NCBI GenBank assembly: GCA_036321625.1
Contig: CP143259.1
Location: 1,910,001-1,974,000 of the forward strand
Direction: 5' to 3'
Length of the DNA stretch: 64,000 bases
Source: Peptoniphilaceae bacterium AMB_02
Lineage (GTDB): Bacteria; Bacillota; Clostridia; Tissierellales; Peptoniphilaceae
In this document: piece after piece, positions 52,678 to 61,364 of the stretch
Layout: every line of letters begins with the position of its first letter
Position numbering within the stretch: position 1 is the stretch's first letter
Notes under the pieces: model-generated
Databases searched by the model: none
What the model was told of the DNA's origin: nothing
Seen by the model: only the letters and a program-made list of their open reading frames with translations
Translations under genes and position numbers: made by a program

Positions 52678-53568
52678 ATGTTATCTCATGAAAAGATAGG
52701 AAAAAATTTAAAGTCTATACGTACTAATTATGGTATAAGCATTGAGACAATGAGTCTAGAAACCGGAATTTCTCAAAGTGTCATCAAGGGGATTGAATCG
52801 GGTAATAATTCGATAAATCTTTATACCCTTAATATTATCTGTTTGTTTTTGGGAGTTGAGGTAATTGAGTTAATGAATAATAGTATAAGCGAAGAGATCC
52901 TGATATTTAGAAAAACTTTGAGTAAAATAGAAGATAAAATTCACAAGTATGACTTTGCTAATATTACTGCTGACTTAAGGACATTGAATGAAATCTCGAA
53001 ACTTGGAAGTATATCCCAATTGTATGAAGTTGATTCTATTTTAAGTTTTTACTACGCGCTGGACTTTTTTGCAAAAGAAGAATACTCTGAGTCCATAATC
53101 ACATTAAAATCAAGTTTGAATAGAAGTAGCAAAAGCCTTCGTAATTTAACTACAGTAATTGATAAGTCACGAGTCGACATGTTAATCGCTATAAATTTAG
53201 CATCAAAAGGAGATTTAAGTGGTGCAATTAAACTTGAACTGGATCTTATTTCTCAAAACAAAGATCCCATCGTTAACTCCAAGATTCGTCTTAACTTAGC
53301 CAAACACTACTATTCAAAAAAACAATACTTAAAAGCTTATGAATTAACTTTGGGTAATATAGATATGCTTAAAAATAATAAACTATTTAGCAGATTACAA
53401 GGTGCCTATTGGATGAAAGGCATTTGTGAGTACATGATGAATAAAGAATTCTCCCAAAGTCTTAAAACAGCCATACATATTGCTCACTCATTTAATCTGA
53501 CCAATCAATGTAAACTATTTATAAACTCCGCAAAAAACGATTATGGCTTAAATATACAGCTCCCCTAA
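52678..53568 (+). CDS. XRE/TPR regulator of RRNPP (Rgg/PlcR-like) type
   Basis: Regulator of 296 residues with an N-terminal XRE helix-turn-helix (about 5-62: IGKNLKSIRTNYGISIETMS, SQSVIKGIESGNN) and a long helical C-terminal part (about 75-296) built of TPR-like repeats, for instance YALDFFAKEEYSESIITLKS and LNLAKHYYSKKQYLKAYELT. RRNPP regulators sense short imported peptides with the TPR domain. It is divergent from the 48-residue peptide gene, its likely ligand source. No peptide importer gene (Opp) is seen here, so one elsewhere would be needed. The start has AGGTG upstream. Confidence 0.83.
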   Translation: MLSHEKIGKNLKSIRTNYGISIETMSLETGISQSVIKGIESGNNSINLYTLNIICLFLGVEVIELMNNSISEEILIFRKTLSKIEDKIHKYDFANITADLRTLNEISKLGSISQLYEVDSILSFYYALDFFAKEEYSESIITLKSSLNRSSKSLRNLTTVIDKSRVDMLIAINLASKGDLSGAIKLELDLISQNKDPIVNSKIRLNLAKHYYSKKQYLKAYELTLGNIDMLKNNKLFSRLQGAYWMKGICEYMMNKEFSQSLKTAIHIAHSFNLTNQCKLFINSAKNDYGLNIQLP

Positions 53569-53636
53569 CCCCTATATGCCAATGCAATTAAATAAATAAA
53601 AAAGAAAATAATATTTTCTAGAATTTTGAATCAAAA

Positions 53637-53678
53637 AAACAAAGATAAACCCAATGACCCTAAGGTTTATCTTTGTTT
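53637..53678 (+). terminator. Terminator of the RRNPP-type regulator gene
   Basis: Arms AAACAAAGATAAACC and complement at 53637-53651 and 53664-53678, followed by a T-run. It is 70 bases after the stop codon. Confidence 0.88.
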
Positions 53679-53752
53679 TTGTAATGAAATATCTAATTTA
53701 ATTATCTTTTAGGGTTAATGCAATAGCTAAAGTAATTGTAGCCTTGGTTTTT

Positions 53753-53803
53753 CTCTCCCTCCGAGTCGCTTAAGCGCCCCACCTCCCTCGTCAAATGGAG
53801 GCT
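53753..53803 (+). repeat. Pyrimidine-rich hairpin repeat core
   Basis: Same element as at 32959: CTCTCCCTCCGAGTCGCT, then a GCTTAAGC hairpin, CCACCTCCCTCGTC and TGGAGGCT. The rest of 53679-53893 holds nothing recognisable. Confidence 0.8.
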
Positions 53804-53893
53804 ATTAAAGACTAAAATCCATTGTTGAAAGTTCTACAATAAACATTAGACCATGGATTAAATTCAAGTCTTTTAATCTCTTTACCTAAATAA

Positions 53894-53926
53894 AAAACCA
53901 AGCCATTTATGACCTGGTTTGGTTTT
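53894..53926 (-). terminator. Terminator of the xanthine/uracil permease gene
   Basis: On the minus strand AAAACCAAACCA pairs with TGGCTTGGTTTT (one G-T), followed by T-rich DNA. It lies 15 bases after the permease stop codon. Confidence 0.82.
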
Positions 53927-53940
53927 TCTTTATTTGTTTA

Positions 53941-55278
53941 TTATTCGGTTTCCTCTTGTATTTCTCTACCGGGTAGTATTAGGTTTAGGGCTATGGCGAA
54001 GATGGTGGCGGTGGTCATTCCGGATCTGAATATTATTTGGACAGTTTCAGGAAGATGTGATAGGATTTCAGGTTTTACTGCTACTCCCAGTCCAAGTCCT
54101 AATGAGATTGCCAGTATCAGACTATTCCTTTTATTAAAGTCTACTTCTTGAAAGTTTTTAATTCCCCCTACTGCTATCATTCCGAACATTATGACTCCTG
54201 CTCCCCCGAGAACAGGGCTTGGCATTATGTTTACAAGTGCTGCAAGTTTTGGAAATACTCCCATAAGCATAAGGATTCCTCCTGCAATTGCAACTACATA
54301 TCTGCTTGCAACTCCGGTTAGAGGTATAATTCCTATATTCTGACTAAACGAAGTATTTGGTCCCGCTCCAAAAATACCTGCCAGCATCGATCCTACTCCA
54401 TCCCCGAGCACAGATCCCGAAAGCTTTTTAGAGCTGTACTTTTCATCACATGCTTTGAATATCAGCAGTCCTCCTCCGATAGTCTCAACAGTTGTTACTA
54501 AATATGCAGGGACAAAGGCCAATAATGCGGGCAAATCAAATTTTAATCCATACTTCAATGGCTGAGGCATTACGAAATAGCCGGCTTCAAATACTGATGA
54601 AAAGTCTATCATATTCATAAATGCAGCGAGTATATATCCCACTATAATTCCGATAAGTACTGCAGCTGAGCTGAAAAATCCTTTACCGAACTGGTTTAAT
54701 AATATGATTACTATCATAACTGTAGCTGCTAGAAATAAATTCTTTAGTATTCCGTATTCTCCATATCCTCCAATCCAGTCTATGGCCACAGGTATCATTG
54801 TAAGTCCAATGGAAACTATTACAGTTCCGGTTACAATTGGAGGAAATATATTTCTTAACTTTTTAATAAATCTGCTAAGTATGATTTCTATAAATGATCC
54901 GAAAAATGTAGCTCCAAAATATCCCGGTAATCCCAATGTCGAAGCAACTGCGATTCCCGGTCCAACAAATGTAAAGTCAGTTCCCATTACCATAGGAATC
55001 TTTCCTCCTACCGGTCCAATACCCACAGCTTGGATTATGGTTGCAATACCTGAGACAAATAATGTCATACTAATGATATATGTATTTTGTTCAGCTGTTA
55101 ATCCGAGTGCGTTTCCAACAATTAGCGGTACTGCTACAATCCCTGTAAATGCCGCAAGTATATGCTGGATTGCAAGGGCAATTGACAATGCCAATGGCGG
55201 TTTATCATCCACTCTGTACTTTATTTCCGATTCTTCTCGGCTCTTTTTATCTACTCCATCTGTCGTTAAATGCTCCAT
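53941..55278 (-). CDS. NCS2-family xanthine/uracil permease
   Basis: Nucleobase symporter of 445 residues with about 12-14 hydrophobic segments. Family motifs: QHILAAFTGIVAVPLIVGNA near 40, GTDFTFVGPG near 98, and the substrate-binding region TTVETIGGG near 250 and GAGPNTSFSQNIG near 299. The N terminus is an unusual 26-residue hydrophilic extension. It has its own terminator but no obvious purine riboswitch upstream. Purine versus pyrimidine specificity cannot be read. Confidence 0.88.
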   Translation of the reverse strand: MEHLTTDGVDKKSREESEIKYRVDDKPPLALSIALAIQHILAAFTGIVAVPLIVGNALGLTAEQNTYIISMTLFVSGIATIIQAVGIGPVGGKIPMVMGTDFTFVGPGIAVASTLGLPGYFGATFFGSFIEIILSRFIKKLRNIFPPIVTGTVIVSIGLTMIPVAIDWIGGYGEYGILKNLFLAATVMIVIILLNQFGKGFFSSAAVLIGIIVGYILAAFMNMIDFSSVFEAGYFVMPQPLKYGLKFDLPALLAFVPAYLVTTVETIGGGLLIFKACDEKYSSKKLSGSVLGDGVGSMLAGIFGAGPNTSFSQNIGIIPLTGVASRYVVAIAGGILMLMGVFPKLAALVNIMPSPVLGGAGVIMFGMIAVGGIKNFQEVDFNKRNSLILAISLGLGLGVAVKPEILSHLPETVQIIFRSGMTTATIFAIALNLILPGREIQEETE

Positions 55279-55363
55279 ATATTCACTCCCCTTTAATAAA
55301 ATCTCTTACTAATTTTATCACATAATTGGAATGAAGTTAAGTTAATGTTTTATCAATGCTGCA

Positions 55364-55394
55364 TATAAAAAAACCGATACAAAAAGTATCGGTA
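55364..55394 (-). terminator. Terminator of the selenoprotein gene
   Basis: ACCGATAC (55373-55380) pairs with GTATCGGT (55386-55393) around an A5 loop, with a run of T on the minus strand. Confidence 0.9.
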
Positions 55395-55403
55395 ATTTTA
55401 AAC

Positions 55404-55688
55404 TTAAGCTAAGGCTCCATCCAGTACCAAACCTTCATTCCATAGGAATTTAGCATGGTCTATTTTCAATGTATCGTCTTTTGCTTCGACGCCTTTCTTT
55501 ACGTAAACCTTAACTCCATCCACATTATACTCGGTGTAATTGTGGTCATCCGAGGGTATTCCCACCAAAACTGATGGTCTATATACTACGCCTGCTCAGG
55601 AGCTACAAGCAACAACTTCTGCTCTTACAGCTTCCATCTTATGTTCTTGGATGTATTCTTTAGCTTTTTCTGTAATAATTATTTTCAT
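55404..55688 (-). CDS. Small selenoprotein with in-frame UGA (CxxC/U, HesB-like)
   Basis: The frame of 95 codons runs from ATG at 55688 (GGAGG upstream) to TAA at 55404-55406, interrupted once by TGA at 55596-55598, codon 31. The context AEVVACSS-U-AGVVYRPSV puts the UGA at the last place of a C-x-x-C-like motif, where Cys is expected in homologues. The 16-base hairpin at 55562-55577 (18 bases after UGA on the minus strand) has 6-base arms and a GUUU loop, as in bacterial SECIS elements. The rest has the small beta-rich HesB/IscA-like look (DGVKVYVKKGVEA). A stop-disrupted gene would be unlikely to keep its frame, start and terminator. Confidence 0.83.
55562..55577 (-). promoter_or_regulatory. 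SECIS-like hairpin after the UGA codon
   Basis: On the minus strand CCATCA and TGGTGG pair (with one G-T) around a GTTT loop, beginning 18 bases after the UGA. Distance and loop G-U match the rule for SelB recognition. Confidence 0.6.
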
Positions 55689-55952
55689 AATATTTACCTC
55701 CTTAGTTTTATTATAAAGTATATCTACTTTATGCGATATATACCCATATTTATAAGCTTATAAACAATATTTATAATACGTTAATTTCAATGTTATAAGG
55801 ATATAGTTTAGAACTTTATGATTCCCGGTACTTAAAGCGTCTTTGATTTCTCGCAAGTCTAAATTTTTCATTTTAAGAAATGATAAATTAAATCTTAAAA
55901 ATACAGTATTTTAAAATTTTCCATTATACCAATAATTTGTAAATAATTTTAT

Positions 55953-55981
55953 TTGACTAATGTATAAAACTATGATAGTAT
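55953..55981 (+). promoter_or_regulatory. Promoter of the lysine operon
   Basis: TTGACT (55953-55958), 17 bases, TAGTAT (55976-55981). Transcription would start near 55988, just before the riboswitch. The rest of 55689-55952 shows nothing recognisable. Confidence 0.68.
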
Positions 55982-56000
55982 GTATGAAACTAAATACACA

Positions 56001-56184
56001 GTGTAAGTTAGAGGCTGCGGGTGCAAAGAGTAGATTTCGAAAGGTGTAACCGCCGAAATGCCGAAAGGTGTTGGGACCATGCTTAATAGGTATGGTACTG
56101 TCAACGGGAGATGCCCATTTCCCGGTTGGTGAGCTTCTTACATTGAGGGCAGAAGGAATATCATGAGTGCCTTTTGCTCATGAT
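56001..56184 (+). promoter_or_regulatory. Lysine riboswitch (L box) with terminator
   Basis: The aptamer runs about 56001-56143; its closing stem pairs GTGTAAG with CTTACAT. It contains the L-box GAGGCTGC and AGTAGA early elements and conserved internal hairpins such as GCCGAAA/GGTGTTG. A following ATCATGAG/CTCATGAT stem at 56160-56184 with a T-run is the terminator, and GGCA...TGCC in the same stretch can form the alternative antiterminator. It sits in front of lysA and lysine/DAP genes, as expected. Confidence 0.88.
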
Positions 56185-56220
56185 TTTTTTGTATATTTTT
56201 TTATTTAAAGGAGTGATGGG

Positions 56221-57522
56221 ATGAAGCTATTTGGAACAATGAGTATCAAAGAAAATGAATTAATTATAGGCGGTATAGGGGTAAGTGAGCTGAAATCCAA
56301 ACACGGCACTCCTCTTTATATAATTGACCAAAAAGGATTTGAAGATAAAGCCAATTTATTCATAAATAATTTTAAATCTAATACATTTGATACGAGAGTA
56401 ATTTATGCATCCAAGGCATTTATGAATCTATCAATTGCAAAACTCGTATCTAAACTTGGATTATGTATTGATGTAGTAAGCGGCGGAGAGTTATATACAG
56501 CTCTTAAAGCCGGATTTGATCCTAATAAAATATATTTTCACGGCAATAATAAATTGTACGATGAACTAGTCTTAGCAGTTCAAAATAGAGTTGGAACCAT
56601 TGTAGTAGACAACGAGTATGAATATGATTTGCTTAGCGGTATATCAGGAGAATTCGAAACAGTAACAAGAGTGATTTTAAGAGTTAACCCCGGCATTGAA
56701 GCTCATACACATGAATATATACAAACTACAAAAAATGATTCCAAGTTTGGTTTAAGTATCTTCGATGATAAAACTATGGATTTTATAATCAAAATGAGTT
56801 CTGATCCGAATATAGATTTTGCAGGTATTCACTGTCATGTAGGATCGCAGGTCTTTGATGAAAATACTTTCTTAAAAGAAGCAGACGAGATGATAAAATA
56901 CGCTAAAGAAATCGAAAATGAAGCACAGGTTGTATTTAAAGAGCTTAATCTAGGTGGAGGATTCGGTGTCTACTATACAGATGAAGATAATCCTTTCGAA
57001 CTTGGAAGTTTCTTAGGAAGATACACTAAACACATAGAGCACAAGCTTTCCGAATTGGATCTTAATCCTGAAATCATAAGTATTGAACCCGGAAGATCGC
57101 TCATTAATTCATATGGTTCAACTCTTTATACAGTAGGAGCAATTAAGAAAACAATGGCAGGTCTACCCTATGTTTTCGTTGATGGAGGAATGACCGATAA
57201 TCCTAGACCATCACTATACCAGGCAAAATATGAAGCTGTTATAGCAAATAAGATGGATGATACGGACCTTGAATCCTATCGTATTGCAGGAAAATGCTGC
57301 GAAACAGGAGACATCCTAATTAAAGATGCCTCTCTTGCAAACCCAATGCCCGGTGATCTGCTTTTAATAAGTTCTACAGGAGCATACAATTATTCGATGA
57401 GTTCAAACTATAACAGAATACCTAGACCTGAGGTGGTCTTTGTAAAAGACGGAGTTTCGAAAACGGCAGTAAAAAGAGAAACTTATGAGGATTTAATAAG
57501 AAATGATGAGGTGATAGATTGA
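56221..57522 (+). CDS. lysA: Diaminopimelate decarboxylase
   Basis: Last step of lysine synthesis: meso-DAP to L-lysine plus CO2, PLP fold III. The 433-residue product has the PLP lysine in YASKAF at Lys65, the HGNNK block near 116, the HCHVGSQ near 200 and the GGGFGVYYTDED near 240, GRSLI near 293 and the second-subunit C-x-x-C-like GKCCETGD near 357. AAAGGAGTGATGGG precedes the ATG. It is the first gene after the riboswitch, ahead of the enzymes that feed it. Confidence 0.93.
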   Translation: MKLFGTMSIKENELIIGGIGVSELKSKHGTPLYIIDQKGFEDKANLFINNFKSNTFDTRVIYASKAFMNLSIAKLVSKLGLCIDVVSGGELYTALKAGFDPNKIYFHGNNKLYDELVLAVQNRVGTIVVDNEYEYDLLSGISGEFETVTRVILRVNPGIEAHTHEYIQTTKNDSKFGLSIFDDKTMDFIIKMSSDPNIDFAGIHCHVGSQVFDENTFLKEADEMIKYAKEIENEAQVVFKELNLGGGFGVYYTDEDNPFELGSFLGRYTKHIEHKLSELDLNPEIISIEPGRSLINSYGSTLYTVGAIKKTMAGLPYVFVDGGMTDNPRPSLYQAKYEAVIANKMDDTDLESYRIAGKCCETGDILIKDASLANPMPGDLLLISSTGAYNYSMSSNYNRIPRPEVVFVKDGVSKTAVKRETYEDLIRNDEVID

Positions 57523-58709
57523 GTAGGGTTGTAATGAAATTCGGTGGTTCATCAGTAGCTACATCTGAAAAGATGAAAAAAGTTTCAGAATTAATACTCA
57601 AAAGAAAATCTGAATATGATGATGTAGTAGTTGTAGTATCTGCAATGGGAAAAACCACAAATAATCTTATAGCACTGGCTAATGAACTTAGTGATGAACC
57701 AAATAAAAGAGATATGGATATGCTTTTATCCACAGGAGAAATGGTTTCTGCTTCACTGATTTCAATCTATCTGAATTCGGTAGGACATAAGGCAATAGCA
57801 CTTACAGGTTTCCAATCAGGTTTTAAAACCATCGGTGAATACTCCAAGAGTAGAATCGAAAAAGTCGATACCGAAAGACTGGAATCCGAATTAAATGATG
57901 GAAAAATTGTAATAGTAACCGGTTTTCAAGGCATGAATGAACTTGGAGACATCACGACACTTGGAAGAGGCGGTTCTGATACCTCTGCTGTCGCTCTAGC
58001 AGCTTCACTTGATGCAAGCTGTGAAATCTACACTGATGTTAAGGGGATATATACAGTAGATCCACGTATAAGACCAAAGGCTCGAAAGTTAGAATATATC
58101 ACTTATGAAGAGACTATGGAGATGGCAAATCTTGGAGCGAAGGTAATCGAACCCAGGTCAGTAGAAATGGCAAGTAAGTATTCAGTTCCTCTTTATATAG
58201 CACTGAATACAGGAGATGTAAAAGGCACATATATCAGTACGGAGGTGGATAATTTGGAAAAAAGCGCCATTACGAATATATCAAAAATAGACGGAGTCCT
58301 ACTCGTAAGCATGAGTGAACAATTAGGAGTTGATTCCAAGATTACAGAATGTTTTGTAGAATTGGCAGTTCAAAACATAAACCTTGATATCATCAGTCAC
58401 TCGCTAGATGACGAAGGTAAGCCTATCACCTCTTTTACAAGTACTGTAGACAATAAATCCAAAATTGACAGCATTCTAAATAATATGGATATCAAACACA
58501 GATTTACCGAAGATGTCAGTAAAGTATCAATCATCGGAACTGCAATGCGAAATCAAGTAGGAGTTGCAGCAAGGGCTTTTAAAGTATTTTTAAGTGAAAA
58601 TGTTGATTTTTATGAAGTTTCTACATCAGAGATAAGCATTTCTTATGTAGTGGATAGCGTTAATGCTCTTAAAATAGTAAATGCACTAGCAGACGAATTT
58701 AATTTATAA
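57519..58709 (+). CDS. lysC: Aspartate kinase
   Basis: First committed step of the aspartate family: ATP-dependent phosphorylation of L-aspartate. The 396-residue product starts SRVVMKFGGSSVA and has LSTGEMVSA near 69 and LGRGGSDTSAVALA near 147, with two ACT domains in the C-terminal third (about 260-396), the usual place of lysine/threonine feedback. TTG at 57519 is chosen; it overlaps the lysA stop and has GAGGTGA upstream. Length is normal for a monofunctional enzyme. Confidence 0.93.
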   Translation: MSRVVMKFGGSSVATSEKMKKVSELILKRKSEYDDVVVVVSAMGKTTNNLIALANELSDEPNKRDMDMLLSTGEMVSASLISIYLNSVGHKAIALTGFQSGFKTIGEYSKSRIEKVDTERLESELNDGKIVIVTGFQGMNELGDITTLGRGGSDTSAVALAASLDASCEIYTDVKGIYTVDPRIRPKARKLEYITYEETMEMANLGAKVIEPRSVEMASKYSVPLYIALNTGDVKGTYISTEVDNLEKSAITNISKIDGVLLVSMSEQLGVDSKITECFVELAVQNINLDIISHSLDDEGKPITSFTSTVDNKSKIDSILNNMDIKHRFTEDVSKVSIIGTAMRNQVGVAARAFKVFLSENVDFYEVSTSEISISYVVDSVNALKIVNALADEFNL

Positions 58710-58723
58710 TTAGGAGGAAAATG

Positions 58724-59704
58724 ATGAAAAAAGCGAATTTGGCAGTAGTTGGAGCAACAGGAATGGTCGGTAATACCATATTAAAGGTATTAGAACTAAG
58801 AGATTTTCCAATAGAAAATCTGTACTTATTCTCATCGGCAAAATCAGCAGGAGAGGTTATCAACTTCAGAGGTAAAGACGTAGTCGTTGAGGAACTGAAC
58901 GAAAACTCATTTGACAGAGACATCGACATCGCTCTATTCTCAGCAGGAGGAGCAATCTCAGAAAAATATGCACCACTTGCAAATGAAAAAGGTGTAATAG
59001 TTGTTGACAACAGTTCATGTTTTAGAATGGATGAAAATATACCGCTAATGGTGCCGGAAGTAAACCCTGATGCACTTAAAGAAGATTCAATGCTGGTATC
59101 AAACCCTAACTGTTCAACAATTCAATCTGTAGTAGTTCTTAAACCACTTTACGATGCATTTGGACTAAAAAGAGTTGTCTACAATACTTACCAAGCAGTT
59201 TCAGGATCTGGAGTTGCGGGAGTTAAAGACCTGGAAGAAGGAACATGTGACAACTACCCATACCCAATTAATAAAAACTGTTTACCACATATAGACTCAT
59301 TTACTGAAAACGGCTATACAAAAGAAGAACTTAAAATGATCGATGAGACACATAAGATACTAGGTGACTATGACATCAGAGTAACTTCTACTACAGTCAG
59401 AGTACCGGTTAAAAACTCACATGCCGTAAGCATGAATATCGAATTTGAAAAGCCATTTGAACTGGAAGAAGTATTTGAAGTATTAAGAAATGCACCTTGC
59501 GTAGTTGTTGAAGACGATGTAGAAAATCTTGTATATCCTCTACAGCAAAACGCAGATGAAAAAGACGAAGTATTTGTAGGAAGAATAAGAAGAGACTTTA
59601 GTGTTGACAACGGAATCAACCTATGGTGTGTTGCAGACAATATTAGAAAAGGAGCCGCTACTAATACAGTTCAAATCGCAGAACTGATTTTAGAGAGGTT
59701 GTAA
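58724..59704 (+). CDS. asd: Aspartate-semialdehyde dehydrogenase
   Basis: Reduces aspartyl-phosphate to aspartate semialdehyde with NADPH. The 326-residue product has AVVGATGMVGNTIL near residues 8-21, the catalytic Cys in VSNPNCSTIQ near 131 and the substrate site NKNCLPHIDSF plus late histidine region around 185-250. AGGAGG precedes two tandem ATG codons; the second (58724) gives better spacing. It follows lysC by 14 bases. Confidence 0.93.
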   Translation: MKKANLAVVGATGMVGNTILKVLELRDFPIENLYLFSSAKSAGEVINFRGKDVVVEELNENSFDRDIDIALFSAGGAISEKYAPLANEKGVIVVDNSSCFRMDENIPLMVPEVNPDALKEDSMLVSNPNCSTIQSVVVLKPLYDAFGLKRVVYNTYQAVSGSGVAGVKDLEEGTCDNYPYPINKNCLPHIDSFTENGYTKEELKMIDETHKILGDYDIRVTSTTVRVPVKNSHAVSMNIEFEKPFELEEVFEVLRNAPCVVVEDDVENLVYPLQQNADEKDEVFVGRIRRDFSVDNGINLWCVADNIRKGAATNTVQIAELILERL

Positions 59705-59722
59705 GCTAACAAGGAGGATAAA

Positions 59723-60610
59723 ATGTTATTTAGAGGATCAGGAGTTGCAATAGTTACCCCTTTTAACGAAGACGGTAGCGTTAATATGGAAAGTTTTGTT
59801 ACACTTTTAAATTTTCATCTTTCACATGGTACGGATGCCATAATTGTAACAGGCACAACAGGTGAAGCATCCACAATGACTGAGGATGAAAAGTTCGCAG
59901 TTATATCTAAAGCTGTCGAGGTTGTAAATGGTAGAATACCGGTGATTGCAGGAACAGGGAGTAATAATACGGCTGCTTCGGCAGCCTTCAGTAAAAAAGT
60001 TGCTGCTCTAGGAGTTGACGGACTACTGGTAGTAACTCCATATTACAACAAGACAAGTAAAAGAGGTTTGTACGAGCATTTTAAATGTATCGCAGAAGCT
60101 GCCGCTCCTGTCCCGATTATTCTCTACACAGTTCCGGGACGAACAGGGGTGGAAATCCCGGTAGAAACGGTTAGTGAACTTTCAAAAATTGATAATATAG
60201 TAGGAATTAAAGACGCAACCGGAAGCATCGGATATGCGATAAATGTAAGAAATAACACACCGGATGATTTTGCAATTTATTCCGGAAACGATGATATGAT
60301 AGTACCTCTTTTATCTGTCGGAGGAGCTGGTGTTATATCTGTACTCGCAAACTGCATGCCTCAAGAAACTCATGACATGATAGAAGAATTCTTTAACGGA
60401 AATGTACAAAAAGCTACGAATCTTCAGTTAAAACTAAATCCTTTCATTGACGCATTATTTGTAGAGACAAACCCTATACCGGTAAAAGCGGCGATGAATA
60501 AAATGGGATTTGATGTCGGTAGTTTAAGACTTCCTCTCTATGAAGCTGAAGATTCTACAAAAGAGCTTCTTAGAAGAGAAATGATGGCACTTGGAATAGT
60601 TTGCTCGTGA
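59723..60610 (+). CDS. dapA: 4-hydroxy-tetrahydrodipicolinate synthase
   Basis: Condenses aspartate semialdehyde and pyruvate, the first step unique to the DAP branch. The 295-residue product shows the pyruvate-binding GTTGEASTMT near 44, the catalytic tyrosine region VVTPYYNKTSKRGLYEHF near 100-117 and the Schiff-base lysine in VGIKDATGSI near 160. AAGGAGG at 18 bases after asd. Length and motifs are normal. Confidence 0.94.
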   Translation: MLFRGSGVAIVTPFNEDGSVNMESFVTLLNFHLSHGTDAIIVTGTTGEASTMTEDEKFAVISKAVEVVNGRIPVIAGTGSNNTAASAAFSKKVAALGVDGLLVVTPYYNKTSKRGLYEHFKCIAEAAAPVPIILYTVPGRTGVEIPVETVSELSKIDNIVGIKDATGSIGYAINVRNNTPDDFAIYSGNDDMIVPLLSVGGAGVISVLANCMPQETHDMIEEFFNGNVQKATNLQLKLNPFIDALFVETNPIPVKAAMNKMGFDVGSLRLPLYEAEDSTKELLRREMMALGIVCS

Positions 60611-60614
60611 TATT

Positions 60615-61364
60615 ATGAAAATACTTTTATCAGGAGCAACCGGACAAATGGGAAAGGCGATTACCGAGGTAATCGCCTCCCATAATACAGACCAAATAGT
60701 GGCAGGTTTTGCAAAAGATGTCAATGATGCTCTTCCCTATCCGGTTTATAACCATTTAGAAATTTCAGAAGAAATAGACGTAATCGTTGACTTTTCGTCT
60801 CCTGCAGCACTTAGAGAACTATTGGATTTTGCCGTTTCAAAAAATATCGGCATAGTCCTTGCATCTACAGGTTATTCAGATGAAGATGTTTCTGTAATTA
60901 AAGACGCATCTACAAAAATACCTATTCTTTATTCAGGAAATCTAAGCCTTGGAGTAAATGTTATGCAGATAATCGCTGAAAAACTTGCATCAATGCTAGA
61001 AGATTTCGACATAGAGATAGTTGAAAAACATCATAGGTATAAAGTAGACTCTCCTAGTGGAACTGCCAAGATGCTATTTGAAGCTGTGAATAAAGGAAGA
61101 GACAATAAGCTTAACGCACTTCAAGGAAGAGACGGATTCTATAGCGAAAGAACGGTTTCAGAAGTTGGAGTATCATCACTTAGAGGCGGAAATATAGTAG
61201 GTGAACATACCGTTTATTATTGCGGTGAAGATGAAGTAATAGAACTTAAACATATTGCGGCATCTAAAAAAATATTTGCAAATGGAGCAATAAAAGCTGC
61301 GAGATTTCTAATAAATAGAGCTCCCGGCTTATATAATATGAATGATGTATTAATGGAGGTTTGA
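60615..61364 (+). CDS. dapB: 4-hydroxy-tetrahydrodipicolinate reductase
   Basis: Reduces the dapA product with NAD(P)H. The 249-residue product has the nucleotide-binding LSGATGQMGKAI at 5-16, the catalytic HHRYKVDSPSGTAK near residues 137-150 and SLRGGNIVGEHTV near 182. It starts 4 bases after dapA, and its stop codon overlaps the ddh start by one base. Slightly compact but complete. Confidence 0.94.
   Translation: MKILLSGATGQMGKAITEVIASHNTDQIVAGFAKDVNDALPYPVYNHLEISEEIDVIVDFSSPAALRELLDFAVSKNIGIVLASTGYSDEDVSVIKDASTKIPILYSGNLSLGVNVMQIIAEKLASMLEDFDIEIVEKHHRYKVDSPSGTAKMLFEAVNKGRDNKLNALQGRDGFYSERTVSEVGVSSLRGGNIVGEHTVYYCGEDEVIELKHIAASKKIFANGAIKAARFLINRAPGLYNMNDVLMEV

Noticed and set aside
54704-55312. 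202-residue frame opposite the xanthine/uracil permease
   Set aside because: Entirely antisense to a well-supported membrane protein gene; low-complexity reading of the reverse strand.
55404-55688. Pseudogene with a premature TGA
   Set aside because: One TGA only, in a C-x-x-C position, with a SECIS-like hairpin, good ribosome site and terminator; selenocysteine fits better.
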